A DNA stretch of 52,597 nucleotides from an uncultured Prevotellaceae bacterium. Its GTDB lineage: Bacteria > Bacteroidota > Bacteroidia > Bacteroidales > Bacteroidaceae. Below, one piece after another: positions 43,246 to 52,261 of this stretch (positions are counted from its first letter, which is position 1; each line of letters opens with the position of its first letter). The stretch is taken from positions 1-52,597 of the forward strand of contig ONDJ01000014.1 in the NCBI GenBank assembly GCA_900316575.1, in the 5' to 3' direction. The notes under the pieces were generated by a model. That model was not told the DNA's origin. It worked only from the letters and a program-made list of their open reading frames with translations, and searched no databases. A program made the position numbers and the translations under genes.

Positions 43246-44181
43246 ATGACACTCAAAGAGAAAATCCGCACGCTGGCACGCGAGAAAAACGCCATCGTTC
43301 TTGCGCACTACTATACTATAGGCGAGGTGCAAGACGTAGCCGACTTCGTGGGCGACAGCTTGGCTTTGGCGCAAAAGGCAGCGCAGACCGATGCTCAGAT
43401 TATCGTGATGTGTGGCGTTCACTTCATGGCAGAGACGTGCAAGATACTTTGCCCTCAGGCAAAGGTTCTTATTCCCGATGTTTCCGCCTCGTGTTCGCTC
43501 GCCGAGAGCTGTCCTGCTGATGCTTTTGCCGAATTTGTGGCTCAGCACCCCCAGCACAAGGTGATTTCCTATGTCAACACCAGTGCCGCAGTCAAGGCTG
43601 TGACCGACGTTGTCGTGACGAGTGGCAACGCACGTGAAATTGTGTCGAGCTTTCCTCAGGATGAACGCTTGATATTCGGTCCCGATCGCAATTTGGGCGA
43701 ATACATCAACAGCGTGACAGGACGTCAGATGCTTTTGTGGGACGGTGCGTGCCACGTGCACGAACGTTTTTCTGTAGAGAAGCTCATAGTTTTGAAGCGC
43801 GAACATCCTGGTGCTGAAGTGCTTGTTCATCCCGAATGTCGCGGTGCTGTGAGGAAGTTGGCAGATGTAGTAGGGAGCACCGCTCGTCTTTTGAAGCATA
43901 CGCAGGAGAGCGAATGTAGGGAGTTTCTTGTTGTGACCGAGAGCGGCATTCTTCATCAGATGCAACGCGCTTGCCCCGAGAAGACGTTTATCCCCGTTCC
44001 GCCCGACGACCCTGGCTGTACTTGCAACGAGTGCCAGTATATGCGACTGAATACCTTAGAAAAACTTTATCAATGCTTACGCGATGAAGCACCCGAGGTG
44101 ACCGTGCCCGACGAGATAGCCGAGAAAGCCGTACGTCCCATCAATCGGATGCTTGAGATTAGTAAAGAACTTGGTTTGTAG
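43246..44181 (+). CDS. nadA: Quinolinate synthase
   Basis: The 311-aa protein has the three pseudo-symmetric NadA domains: VLAHYYTIGEVQDVADFVGDS, VMCGVHFMAETCKIL, and 4Fe-4S ligands at Cys83 (SASCSLAE), Cys169 (WDGACHVHERF) and in CTCNEC (258-263). HPECRG is also diagnostic. It condenses iminoaspartate with dihydroxyacetone phosphate to quinolinate in de novo NAD synthesis. nadB and nadC are not adjacent. It lies 22 bp after a surface-protein gene, an unexpected neighbour, and is followed by a terminator. Confidence 0.96.
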   Translation: MTLKEKIRTLAREKNAIVLAHYYTIGEVQDVADFVGDSLALAQKAAQTDAQIIVMCGVHFMAETCKILCPQAKVLIPDVSASCSLAESCPADAFAEFVAQHPQHKVISYVNTSAAVKAVTDVVVTSGNAREIVSSFPQDERLIFGPDRNLGEYINSVTGRQMLLWDGACHVHERFSVEKLIVLKREHPGAEVLVHPECRGAVRKLADVVGSTARLLKHTQESECREFLVVTESGILHQMQRACPEKTFIPVPPDDPGCTCNECQYMRLNTLEKLYQCLRDEAPEVTVPDEIAEKAVRPINRMLEISKELGL

Positions 44182-44203
44182 AACAGCTCTTAAAGTGATA
44201 AAA

Positions 44204-44278
44204 GCGGACGACATAGCTTTGTAGGATTATCAATTTTGGGCATATTATTGAGCGTGGCTTGTCGTCCGCGCTTTTTTT
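44204..44278 (+). terminator. Terminator-like hairpin after nadA
   Basis: Perfect 10-bp stem gcggacgaca (44204-44213) / tgtcgtccgc (44260-44269) with a long 46-nt loop, then a T-run at 44272-44278. Convergent with the HAD gene, so it may serve both. Confidence 0.7.
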
Positions 44279-44306
44279 ATGCCTTTAAGTGTCACAAGCA
44301 AGCCCT

Positions 44307-44948
44307 TTATAAGAGCATCTCTTGCAAAGGCTCAATCCATCCTTGCACACTTGCAGCCAGGAGCGTTTGCATCCCAATGGCTGCAGCCGCCTCGGTGTTG
44401 CGAGGACTGTCGTCGATGAAAAGAATGTCAGCGGCATTGACACCCTCTTCAGCAATTACGTGCTGAAAGATAGCAGGTTCGGGTTTCATCATCTTGCACT
44501 CACAGCTTACATAAAGCCTATCAAAATAAAAGTCGAGCGAATGTCCCATTCCGTCAAAGGTATCAGAGCGCACGTAGTCGAGCATAAAGGGATTGGTGTT
44601 CGAAAGCAAGCAAAGGCGGTAGCCCCTTTGTCGCAGCGAGGTCAGTGTCTCCAGATTGCGATGCGGAACGCTCTTTAGATAGCCTAGCCAAGCGTGTGAG
44701 CACGCTTCCAACGTAACCTTGCTGCCAACCAGCTTGCTGAAGGCTTCTCTGAAATCTTCTTTTCCAATTTCGCCGCGCTCCAACTGGCCAAAAATGCCCG
44801 TTTGTACCGAAGCGTCAAGCTGTTTCTCGGCATTCATTAGTCCCAAAGCCGAAAAGCGACTAATGGCTTCGGCGTATCCCAATTCAAAAACAACGCCTCC
44901 GAGGTCGAAGAGCAAAACACGTGGGTTGTGAGCAAGGTTTTGGTTCAT
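44307..44948 (-). CDS. HAD-superfamily hydrolase
   Basis: The 213-aa protein has HAD motif I VLLFDLGGV (only the first Asp is kept, Gly replacing the second, typical of the YihX-like subgroup), motif II LCLLSNTNP, motif III Lys in KMMKPEPAIFQ and motif IV ILFIDDSPRN. It is a small soluble phosphatase; sugar phosphate or FMN-type substrates are possible. The ATG at 44948 is preferred; another at 44957 is equally open. A -7 box TAACTTTG lies just upstream (44976-44969). Confidence 0.88.
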   Translation of the reverse strand: MNQNLAHNPRVLLFDLGGVVFELGYAEAISRFSALGLMNAEKQLDASVQTGIFGQLERGEIGKEDFREAFSKLVGSKVTLEACSHAWLGYLKSVPHRNLETLTSLRQRGYRLCLLSNTNPFMLDYVRSDTFDGMGHSLDFYFDRLYVSCECKMMKPEPAIFQHVIAEEGVNAADILFIDDSPRNTEAAAAIGMQTLLAASVQGWIEPLQEMLL

Positions 44949-44968
44949 AAATAGCATGAAGTTTTGTG

Positions 44969-44976
44969 CAAAGTTA
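44969..44976 (-). promoter_or_regulatory. -7 promoter box for the HAD gene
   Basis: Minus-strand TAACTTTG matches TAnnTTTG and supports a start at 44957 or 44948 rather than at 45059. Confidence 0.55.
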
Positions 44977-45017
44977 AAGTTTCTCAAACAGTCGCCAACG
45001 TTTGTTGAAATAAAATG

Positions 45018-45025
45018 TAATTTTG
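45018..45025 (+). promoter_or_regulatory. -7 promoter box for the sulfatase
   Basis: TAATTTTG matches TAnnTTTG, 54 bp upstream of the sulfatase ATG. Confidence 0.5.
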
Positions 45026-45079
45026 TGGCATCTACAAGTTTGCAAATCATAATCTTCACTACATAAATCTTTTATAGCG

Positions 45080-47893
45080 ATGAAAAACACAAGACTCCGC
45101 AGCCTAATGCTCGGAAGTGTATTGCCCGCAGCAGCACTCGCCCAAACGGCAGAACAGCCCAATGTCATCTTTTTCCTTGTTGACGACATGGGGTGGAACG
45201 AAAGCAGTGTGCCGTTCTATAAAGAGCGCACGGCTCTCAACGACCGCTATCGTACGCCCAATATGGAACGCTTGGCGCAGCTCGGCGTGAAGTTTACCAA
45301 CGCATACGCCTGCCCCGTGAGCTCGCCCTCGCGCTGTTCGCTCATGAGCGGTATGAACGCTGGTCGCCATCGCGTGACGAACTGGGTGCACAGCTACAAT
45401 CAAAACACCAATGCCAGCGGCGGCTCGCTCACACTCCCCGAATGGAACTACAACGGCATTCAACCTGCCACGTCGCGTAGCTCCGTTGACCGCGCACACA
45501 GCACACTCGTGACCCCTTTGCCTCAGCTATTGAAGAATGCGGGGTACACCACCATTCACATCGGCAAGGGCAACTTTGGTACACCAGGCACAAGCAGTGA
45601 AGACCCGCGCAACCTTGGCTTCACGTATCAAGTGGCAGGCCACTCGGCTGGTTCGCCGGGCAGTTATCTGGCAGCTGACAATTATGGTTCAGGCTTTAAT
45701 CACGTGCCCGATTTAGATAGCTATTATGAGAAAGGAACGTTCCTCACTGAGGCACTTACACTTGAGGCAGTCAGCTATCTCAATAGAGCCGTTCGAGCCA
45801 AGAAGCCCTTCTTTCTCTATATGTCGCAATACGCCATCCATACACCTTATAACGCCGATGACCGCTTCACGGGTAATTACCGACAGGCTAACGGACAGGG
45901 TGTTTACGATGAACTGATTGGTGCCAATCTCAATACCAACGAAATCAACCACGCAGCATTGATCGAAGGCATGGACAAGAGCCTCGGCGACTTGATGGAC
46001 TGGGTAGAAGCGCAGGGCGACAGCGTTGCAAAGAAAACCATCATCATCTTTATGAGCGACAACGGCGGTCAGGCTGTCAGTCCGCGACAAGGTCGCCTAA
46101 ACCACGACCCTAACTATCCCGCACGTGGAGGTAAAGGCAGCGGTTATGACGGTGGTATCCACGAACCGATGATGGTGTATTGGCCTGGTGTGACCGAAGG
46201 CGGAACCGAAAACCCCAACCGCGTTATCATTGAAGACTTCTTCCCCACAATTCTTGCCATGGCTGGTGTGACCGACTATACCACGGTGCAGACTGTTGAT
46301 GGACAAGACATCACGCCTCTCTTGCTCAATCCCACCATGCGTCGCGACCGTCCGATCATTACCCACTATCCCAACCGCTGGGGCGAGAGTGCCGACCGCG
46401 CTGAGGGCTACGGTACCTACAGCGGACTGCTCAAAGGCGACTATCACTTACTCTATTTCTGGGAAACGCAGGAACGCCGCCTCTACAATCTCACACAAGA
46501 CCCAGGCGAAGAGAACAATCTGGCCGAAGCCATGCCCGAACTCTTGCAACAAATGGCAAAAGAACTCACCGACTCGCTGAAAGCCATGGATGCACAGCGT
46601 CCTACCGTGACTGCAACAGGGCAGGTAGTGCCTTGGCCCGACGAAGCACAAGAGGCTGAAGAAGTATATGCCAGTGGCGATGTAATTCCCGCTGCAAAAG
46701 TCGTAAAGCTCAGCACGGCAGACGAAAAGTATTATTACACCATTCGCGACAATCGTCCTACGAGTAGCGAAGGTCCTTTCTTTTGGACCATTGGTAAGCA
46801 GTATGGCTCTCCCGCCTTGCAATGCACCAACGAGGAATATGCCGGTACAGCCGACAGCACCAAACAGCTCTACTATTTCATGCAAGGCGCAACGGCCAAG
46901 ACGTTTAATCTCTACACCTACGACGGAAAAGCCGTGAGCTATACTCAAGGTACTACCCGCACCGCATGGAATGCCACAACTACGACAACAACAAAGTATC
47001 TGCAATACGGGGTGGCAGAGCCTGAAGAAATGTCGCTCGTTGTTACTGACTATACAGGCTATTACGGCATTAAGATGGCCAACGGCGACCTGCTCAACGA
47101 CCGTGGCACCAGCCACGGTAGCGGTGTGAACATGAAGTGGAGCATTTGGCCCTATAGTGGAAACCATCTGGGCGACCCAGGTAGCCGTTACCTATTTACC
47201 CAAGCAGGCGTGGAAGTGCCCAAGCCTCTCGAGAAAGGCGATGTCGTCAAACCAGCCAGTGTTGTGAAGCTAAGCGATGAAACCAACACTTATCTCTATC
47301 GTGTGATGGACAATCGTGCCACGCCATACTATTGGACCACGGGCACATACAACAATACGCCAGCCATTCAGATTACCACCGAAGACCGTGGAGGCACAAG
47401 TAACGAACAAACCCAGTTGTTCTACTTTCGCGCAGTTGAAGGCGACGAAATGGGCGTACAGATGTTTACCGCCGCAGGTCAGCCCATAGACCTCGTGAGT
47501 GGCACCGCCGAAACCAGCCTCGCCAATGGCAACTTCCAGCCAGCCAACTACCTGCAATATGGTACGCCCGCCGCAGGCACCTTTAATATGCTCTACAGCG
47601 GCGTGGAAAACTACTATGGCCTGCAAATCGGTGGTGAACTGATGAGCGACCGAGGCAGTAGTCGTGGTGCAGCGGTCAATATGGCTTGGTGTGTCATGAC
47701 CTATAGCGGCAATCATCTCGGCGACCTCGGCAGTCGCTACTTATTCCTATTTAGCGACCAAGTTGCTACTGGGCTCTCGTCAGTAGGCGAACAACTTGCT
47801 CCCGCCGGTGTCTATGACCTACAAGGCCGGCGCGTCGTTCATCCCACGCAGCACGGCATCTACATCATCGACGGCAAGAAAGTGGCTCGGTGA
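45080..47893 (+). CDS. S-type sulfatase with duplicated C-terminal modules
   Basis: The 937-aa product has an N-terminal signal (MKNTRLRSLMLGSVLPAAALAQ) and a sulfatase domain: metal Asp pair in FFLVDDMGW (35-36) and the signature SSPSRCSLMSG with Ser81 at the formylglycine position, so an S-type enzyme that needs radical-SAM maturase (anSME). IIFMSDNGG and HYPNRWGE are also present. Two similar modules follow at about residues 526-710 and 714-889. Each has VVKLS...YY/YR..DNR, QLFYF-like, YLQYG, SDRG/NDRG...VNM.W and YSGNHLGD.GSRYLF. The end GVYDLQGRRVVHPTQHGIYI is the type IX-like tag. It would remove sulfate from glycans; substrate unknown. Confidence 0.93.
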   Translation: MKNTRLRSLMLGSVLPAAALAQTAEQPNVIFFLVDDMGWNESSVPFYKERTALNDRYRTPNMERLAQLGVKFTNAYACPVSSPSRCSLMSGMNAGRHRVTNWVHSYNQNTNASGGSLTLPEWNYNGIQPATSRSSVDRAHSTLVTPLPQLLKNAGYTTIHIGKGNFGTPGTSSEDPRNLGFTYQVAGHSAGSPGSYLAADNYGSGFNHVPDLDSYYEKGTFLTEALTLEAVSYLNRAVRAKKPFFLYMSQYAIHTPYNADDRFTGNYRQANGQGVYDELIGANLNTNEINHAALIEGMDKSLGDLMDWVEAQGDSVAKKTIIIFMSDNGGQAVSPRQGRLNHDPNYPARGGKGSGYDGGIHEPMMVYWPGVTEGGTENPNRVIIEDFFPTILAMAGVTDYTTVQTVDGQDITPLLLNPTMRRDRPIITHYPNRWGESADRAEGYGTYSGLLKGDYHLLYFWETQERRLYNLTQDPGEENNLAEAMPELLQQMAKELTDSLKAMDAQRPTVTATGQVVPWPDEAQEAEEVYASGDVIPAAKVVKLSTADEKYYYTIRDNRPTSSEGPFFWTIGKQYGSPALQCTNEEYAGTADSTKQLYYFMQGATAKTFNLYTYDGKAVSYTQGTTRTAWNATTTTTTKYLQYGVAEPEEMSLVVTDYTGYYGIKMANGDLLNDRGTSHGSGVNMKWSIWPYSGNHLGDPGSRYLFTQAGVEVPKPLEKGDVVKPASVVKLSDETNTYLYRVMDNRATPYYWTTGTYNNTPAIQITTEDRGGTSNEQTQLFYFRAVEGDEMGVQMFTAAGQPIDLVSGTAETSLANGNFQPANYLQYGTPAAGTFNMLYSGVENYYGLQIGGELMSDRGSSRGAAVNMAWCVMTYSGNHLGDLGSRYLFLFSDQVATGLSSVGEQLAPAGVYDLQGRRVVHPTQHGIYIIDGKKVAR

Positions 47894-47912
47894 GGAAATC
47901 TTCAGTTATTAC

Positions 47913-47945
47913 AGGCTTCAACGTACAAAGGTTGTAGCCTTTTTT
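47913..47945 (+). terminator. Intrinsic terminator after the sulfatase gene
   Basis: Stem aggcttcaac (47913-47922) with ggttgtagcct (47930-47940), one mismatch, then a T-run. Confidence 0.8.
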
Positions 47946-47977
47946 GTTACAAAATAGGCTACATTTCACAGCGGGGC

Positions 47978-48009
47978 TTTGTACGTATCGCAGTGTTTGC
48001 TTACTTTTG
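47978..48009 (+). promoter_or_regulatory. Full Bacteroidetes promoter for the MNT/HEPN pair
   Basis: TTTG at 47978-47981 (-33) and TACTTTTG at 48002-48009 (-7) with a 20-bp spacer, matching the consensus at both elements. It is the best promoter in the window, and sits upstream of the chosen MNT start (48036). Confidence 0.75.
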
Positions 48010-48035
48010 CACACACAAATTGTCTTTTGTTGCTA

Positions 48036-48338
48036 ATGAACGCTTATCTTGATGCATATCGTCCTACTATCGCAGTGTTATGCCGCAAGCATAATGTTAA
48101 GCATCTTTATCTCTTTGGGTCTGTGTTGACAAGCCGATTCAATGAAAACAGCGATGTTGATATGCTGGTAGAATTTGAAAAGGATCAAGTGAAGGACTAT
48201 TTTTCTAATTTCTTTGACTTGAAGTATGCTTTAGAGGAAATGCTTGGGCGCGATGTTGATCTTGTGGAAAGTGCTCCTATTAGCAATCCTGTGTTCAAGC
48301 GTCATGTGGAACAAACTAAGCAAAAAATTTATGGATGA
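48036..48338 (+). CDS. MNT-type nucleotidyltransferase (antitoxin of HEPN/MNT pair)
   Basis: The 100-aa protein has the minimal nucleotidyltransferase motif LYLFGSVLTSRFNENSDVDMLVEF (GSx9-10DxD), followed by LEEMLGRDVDLVE. In HEPN/MNT modules the MNT protein neutralises the HEPN RNase, in characterised cases by AMPylating it. Start at 48036 follows the strong promoter; a longer frame from 47979 overlaps that promoter. Its stop overlaps the HEPN start by 8 bp. Confidence 0.9.
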   Translation: MNAYLDAYRPTIAVLCRKHNVKHLYLFGSVLTSRFNENSDVDMLVEFEKDQVKDYFSNFFDLKYALEEMLGRDVDLVESAPISNPVFKRHVEQTKQKIYG

Positions 48339-48674
48339 ACGCACGCAGAAATATCTATATGACGTGATTAGTGCTGTAGAGGAAACGCTTGGCTATTTTG
48401 AGGAACGTCCTAAAGTTTTTGAGCTTTTTGTGCTGATATGATGCTACTACGTCGTGCTGTTGAGCGTAACATTGAAATAATGGGTGAAGCTATGAACCGT
48501 TTGTTAAAGAATAATCCCACAATAACTATAACCAATGCAAGAAAGATTGTTGATGCTCGTAACTATATTATTCATGGCTACGACCGCCTTTCAGCAGATA
48601 TCTTGTGGAGCATCGTTATCAATCATCTTCCATTACTTCACGATGAAGTAGCTCAGCTTTTAGCAAGCAAGTAG
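48331..48674 (+). pseudogene. HEPN-domain toxin gene with -1 frameshift
   Basis: The 5' part (48331-48441) encodes MDERTQKYLYDVISAVEETL and on to ...KVFELF, then shifts into a stop. The rest continues in another frame (CADMMLLRRAVERNIEIMGE..., from about 48430 to 48674) and includes the HEPN RNase motif RNYIIH (Rx4H). Adding one T to the T5 run at 48425-48429 (or 48416-48420) restores a continuous protein of about 114 aa, a normal HEPN (DUF86) length. The stop of the first part and an ATG of the second overlap (ATGA at 48438-48441), so re-initiation is possible. It may be a decayed toxin, a programmed or phase-variable frame, or a sequencing error. Confidence 0.85.
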
Positions 48675-48719
48675 TAAGTACATAGCACCAATTCTTCCTC
48701 TACACTCCTTTAATATCTT

Positions 48720-50261
48720 ATGCAGAAGATTATTATTCTAGATTTTGGCTCACAGACCACGCAACTCATAGGTCGCCGTGTGCGTGAGCTCGACACGTTC
48801 TGTGAAATCCTGCCCTACAACAAGTTTCCCCACGATGACCCCGATGTAATTGGTGTCATTCTGAGCGGTTCGCCATTGAGCGTAAACCAAGCCGACGCTT
48901 TCTGTCTGCAGTTTGATGGCTTGCGCGGTAAGTATCCGTTGCTGGGCATTTGCTACGGAGCGCAACTCATGGCCGATACTTTTGGCGGAAAGGTGGAAAG
49001 TAGCGATACGCGCGAGTATGGCCGTGCCAATCTCACTGAGATTGACGCAACCGATCCTTTGCTCAAGGGTATAGACGTGGGCGCGCAAGTGTGGATGAGC
49101 CATGGAGATACCATCACAGTGCTGCCCGAAGGCTTTCGTACGATAGCCAGTACGCCTACGGTGCACCAAGCTGCCTATCGGGGCATTGGCGAAGAGAAGC
49201 TCTGGGGCGTGCAGTTTCATCCCGAAGTGTTCCATACGCTTTGCGGTAAACAATTATTAGAAAACTTTGTTGTAGGCATTTGCGGCAGTCGCAAGGACTG
49301 GAGCGCAGCTCACTTTGTGGATACTACTATAGAAGAACTTCGTCGGCAGGTGGGCAACGACCGTGTAATTCTCGGCTTGTCGGGCGGTGTAGATAGTTCC
49401 GTAACCGCGGTGTTGCTCCATCGCGCCATTGGCGACAAGCTTACTTGCATCTTTGTTGATCACGGGTTGTTGCGCAAAGACGAGTTTAGCGATGTGATGG
49501 GACTTTACGAAGGTCTTGGCCTCAACGTCATTGGTGTGGATGCTTCGCAGAAGTTTTATAGCGAGTTGGCTGGTGTGACCGATCCCGAGCGTAAGAGAAA
49601 GATTATCGGCAAAGGTTTTATCGACGTTTTCGAAGCTGAAGCCCAAAAGATAACCGATGCCCGCTGGTTGGCACAAGGCACTATATATCCCGACCGCATT
49701 GAGAGCATGAACATCACGGGCAAGGTCATTAAGAGTCATCACAACGTGGGCGGCCTTCCCGAAAAGATGAATCTCAAGATTTGCGAGCCGCTTCGCTGGT
49801 TGTTCAAGGACGAAGTGCGCCGCGTGGGGCGTCAGCTGGGTATTCCCGAACGTCTCATTGGTCGTCATCCGTTCCCAGGTCCAGGATTGGCCGTGCGCAT
49901 TCTTGGCGACATAACGCCCGAAAAGGTCCACGTGCTTCAAGAAGCCGACGACATTTTCATTCGCGGCCTACGCGAATGGCAGACCGAGGATGGCGATGTA
50001 TTATATAATAAGGTATGGCAAGCTGGAGTAGTCCTCCTGCCCGTGCAGAGCGTGGGCGTGATGGGCGATGAGCGTACCTATGAACAAGCTGTGGCACTGC
50101 GTGCTGTAACCAGCACCGATGCCATGACAGCCGACTGGGCCCACCTGCCTTATGATTTCATGGCGAAAGTTTCCAACGAGATTATCAACAAGGTGCGCGG
50201 CGTGAACCGCGTTTGCTACGACATCTCTTCCAAACCGCCAGCAACCATAGAGTGGGAGTGA
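48720..50261 (+). CDS. guaA: GMP synthase (glutamine-hydrolysing)
   Basis: The 513-aa protein has a class I glutamine amidotransferase domain (Cys78 in GICYGAQ; His167 and Glu169 in QFHPEV) and an ATP-pyrophosphatase domain (PP-loop GLSGGVDSS, about 219-227), then the GuaA dimer domain ([16 protein letters not shown] ... [16 protein letters not shown]). It converts XMP to GMP. It starts 45 bp after the HEPN fragment with no functional link apparent. Confidence 0.97.
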   Translation: MQKIIILDFGSQTTQLIGRRVRELDTFCEILPYNKFPHDDPDVIGVILSGSPLSVNQADAFCLQFDGLRGKYPLLGICYGAQLMADTFGGKVESSDTREYGRANLTEIDATDPLLKGIDVGAQVWMSHGDTITVLPEGFRTIASTPTVHQAAYRGIGEEKLWGVQFHPEVFHTLCGKQLLENFVVGICGSRKDWSAAHFVDTTIEELRRQVGNDRVILGLSGGVDSSVTAVLLHRAIGDKLTCIFVDHGLLRKDEFSDVMGLYEGLGLNVIGVDASQKFYSELAGVTDPERKRKIIGKGFIDVFEAEAQKITDARWLAQGTIYPDRIESMNITGKVIKSHHNVGGLPEKMNLKICEPLRWLFKDEVRRVGRQLGIPERLIGRHPFPGPGLAVRILGDITPEKVHVLQEADDIFIRGLREWQTEDGDVLYNKVWQAGVVLLPVQSVGVMGDERTYEQAVALRAVTSTDAMTADWAHLPYDFMAKVSNEIINKVRGVNRVCYDISSKPPATIEWE

Positions 50262-50378
50262 GGCATTTTAGGTAGTAAGTCTTTCGTTAGTTTCCCAAAT
50301 AGTTGGGATAGATTTTTCATGTTTATAGGATGCAATTTAAAAATATTTTGGACTTTTGAATTTATTAAGAGTTAATCA

Positions 50379-50872
50379 ATGAAAAAGTTTTTCAAATCTA
50401 TTATAACAGTCTTTTACACATGGCGTATTCGTCGCACGGCTGCTCGTTGTGGAATAAGACTCCGTGTCAACCATTCCTCTTTCGTTAACCGCAAGACTGA
50501 AATTGGTGACAATGTGCATTTCAACGGCTTATCAGTTTATGGGGAGGTAAATTAACTATTGGCAACAACGTTCATTTAGCAAAGGGATTGCAAGTGTTTA
50601 CCTCTATCCATAACTACGAAGGTCAGAAACTGCCTTACGATGAAACTGTTATCAGTAAGGAAGTCGTGATAGGAGACAACGTATGGATTGGGGCAGACGT
50701 AATCATCTTGGGAGGTGCCATAATTGGTGAAGGAGCTATCATTCAGGCTGGTAGTGTCGTAGTGAAAGACATTCCTGCCTTAGGCATTGCAGGCGGACAT
50801 CCTGCCAAAGTCTTCAAGATGCGCGATGAGGCTCATTATGTACGACTAAAGGCATCCAAGGCTTTTTATTAA
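50379..50872 (+). pseudogene. Hexapeptide-repeat acetyltransferase gene with frameshift
   Basis: The first part (50379-50555) encodes MKKFFKSIITVFYTWRIRRT... IGDNVHFNGLSVYG and then stops. The sequence continues one frame over as GGKLTIGNNVHLAKGLQVFTSI... VIGDNVWIGADVIILGGAII... GIAGGHPAKVFKMRDE to 50872. One extra G in the G4 run at 50541-50544 would join them into about 164 residues, normal for a WbbJ/NodL/Maa-type O-acetyltransferase (left-handed beta-helix) that modifies sugars, e.g. in surface polysaccharide. The two homopolymer breaks within 2.2 kb suggest sequence errors or a shared cause. Confidence 0.85.
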
Positions 50873-50933
50873 AAACATTTGAAACATTTCTATATAGAGT
50901 TTTTTGTATGTAAAGAATCAAAGCAAATAGACA

Positions 50934-52205
50934 ATGAAGAATCTCGACACCATTTGCGTGCAAGGCGGCTGGCAGCCCAAGAAAGGAGAGCCCCGCGTGT
51001 TGCCCATTTACCAGAGCACAACTTTCAAATACGAAACGAGCGAACAAATGGCTCGCCTCTTTGACCTCGAAGAGAGCGGCTACTTTTATACCCGTTTGCA
51101 AAATCCCACGAACGATGCCGTGGCTGCGAAGATAGCAGCCTTGGAAGGCGGGGTGGGGTGTGTGCTAACCAGTAGTGGACAAGCCGCTTCCTTCTTTGCT
51201 ATTCTCAATATCTGCGAAGCGGGCGGACACGTCGTTTCTTCCAGTACCATCTACGGCGGTACGTTCAACCTGCTCAGCACCACTTTTGAGAAAATGGGCA
51301 TAAGGTGTACCTTCGTCAATCCCGATGCTACCGACGAAGAGATTGCTGCAGCCATACGTCCCGAAACGCGCTGCCTGTTTGGAGAAACCATTTCCAACCC
51401 TGGCGGCGAAGTGCTCGACATAGAACGCTTTGCCCGCATAGCACACGCTCACGGCTTACCACTCATCGTGGATAATACTTTTGCTACGCCCATCAACTGT
51501 CGACCTTTTGAATGGGGAGCCGACATCGTTACGCACAGCACCACGAAATATATGGACGGACACGCCACGCAAGTAGGCGGTGCCGTCATTGACAGCGGCA
51601 ACTTCGACTGGGATGCCCATGCCAACAAGTTTCCAGGGCTCACCACGCCCGATGAGAGCTATCATGGACTGACTTATACCAAGAAGTTTGGCAAGATGGC
51701 CTACATCACCAAACTCACCGCTCAACTCATGCGCGACCTTGGTGCCATTCCATCACCGATGAACTGCTTCTTGCTCAATCTTGGACTTGAAACGCTCCAC
51801 TTGCGCATGGCACGTCATTGTGAAAACGCACAGCGCGTGGCAGAGTGGTTGGAGCAAAATCCCAATGTGGCTTGGGTGAACTTTGCCGGTCTGCCTTCAA
51901 ATAAGAACTATGCGCTGGCGCAAAAGTATCTGCCCAAGGGCGGGTGTGGCGTGATAGCCTTTGGGCTCAAGGGCACGCGCGAAGATGCCATACGTTTCAT
52001 GGACGCTTTGCAATTTATCAGTATTGTCACCCACGTAGCCGACGCCCGCACCTGTGTGCTCCATCCCGCCAGCCACACCCATCGTCAGCTCTCAGACGAA
52101 CAACTCATCGAGGCTGGCGTGCGTCCCGACCTTATCCGTCTGAGCGTGGGCATAGAGAGCTGCGATGACATTATTACCGATCTCCGTCAAGCGATGGAGC
52201 ATTGA
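50934..52205 (+). CDS. metY: O-acetylhomoserine sulfhydrylase (Cys/Met metabolism PLP family)
   Basis: The 423-aa protein starts MKNLDTICVQGGWQPKKGEP and contains LPIYQSTTFKYETSEQMARLFDLEESGYFYTRLQNPT, GGVGCVLTSSGQAA and PLP lysine Lys205 in HSTTKYMDGH, all typical of MetY. It makes homocysteine from O-acetylhomoserine and sulfide. The 40-residue insert between GG.FDWDAHANKFPGL and YHGLTY distinguishes MetY from cystathionine synthases. Single gene 61 bp after the acetyltransferase remnant. Confidence 0.93.
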   Translation: MKNLDTICVQGGWQPKKGEPRVLPIYQSTTFKYETSEQMARLFDLEESGYFYTRLQNPTNDAVAAKIAALEGGVGCVLTSSGQAASFFAILNICEAGGHVVSSSTIYGGTFNLLSTTFEKMGIRCTFVNPDATDEEIAAAIRPETRCLFGETISNPGGEVLDIERFARIAHAHGLPLIVDNTFATPINCRPFEWGADIVTHSTTKYMDGHATQVGGAVIDSGNFDWDAHANKFPGLTTPDESYHGLTYTKKFGKMAYITKLTAQLMRDLGAIPSPMNCFLLNLGLETLHLRMARHCENAQRVAEWLEQNPNVAWVNFAGLPSNKNYALAQKYLPKGGCGVIAFGLKGTREDAIRFMDALQFISIVTHVADARTCVLHPASHTHRQLSDEQLIEAGVRPDLIRLSVGIESCDDIITDLRQAMEH

Positions 52206-52261
52206 AGCGGACGTACGATTATAGAACTCCCATAAATAATTCACTAATAAAATTTATTCTT

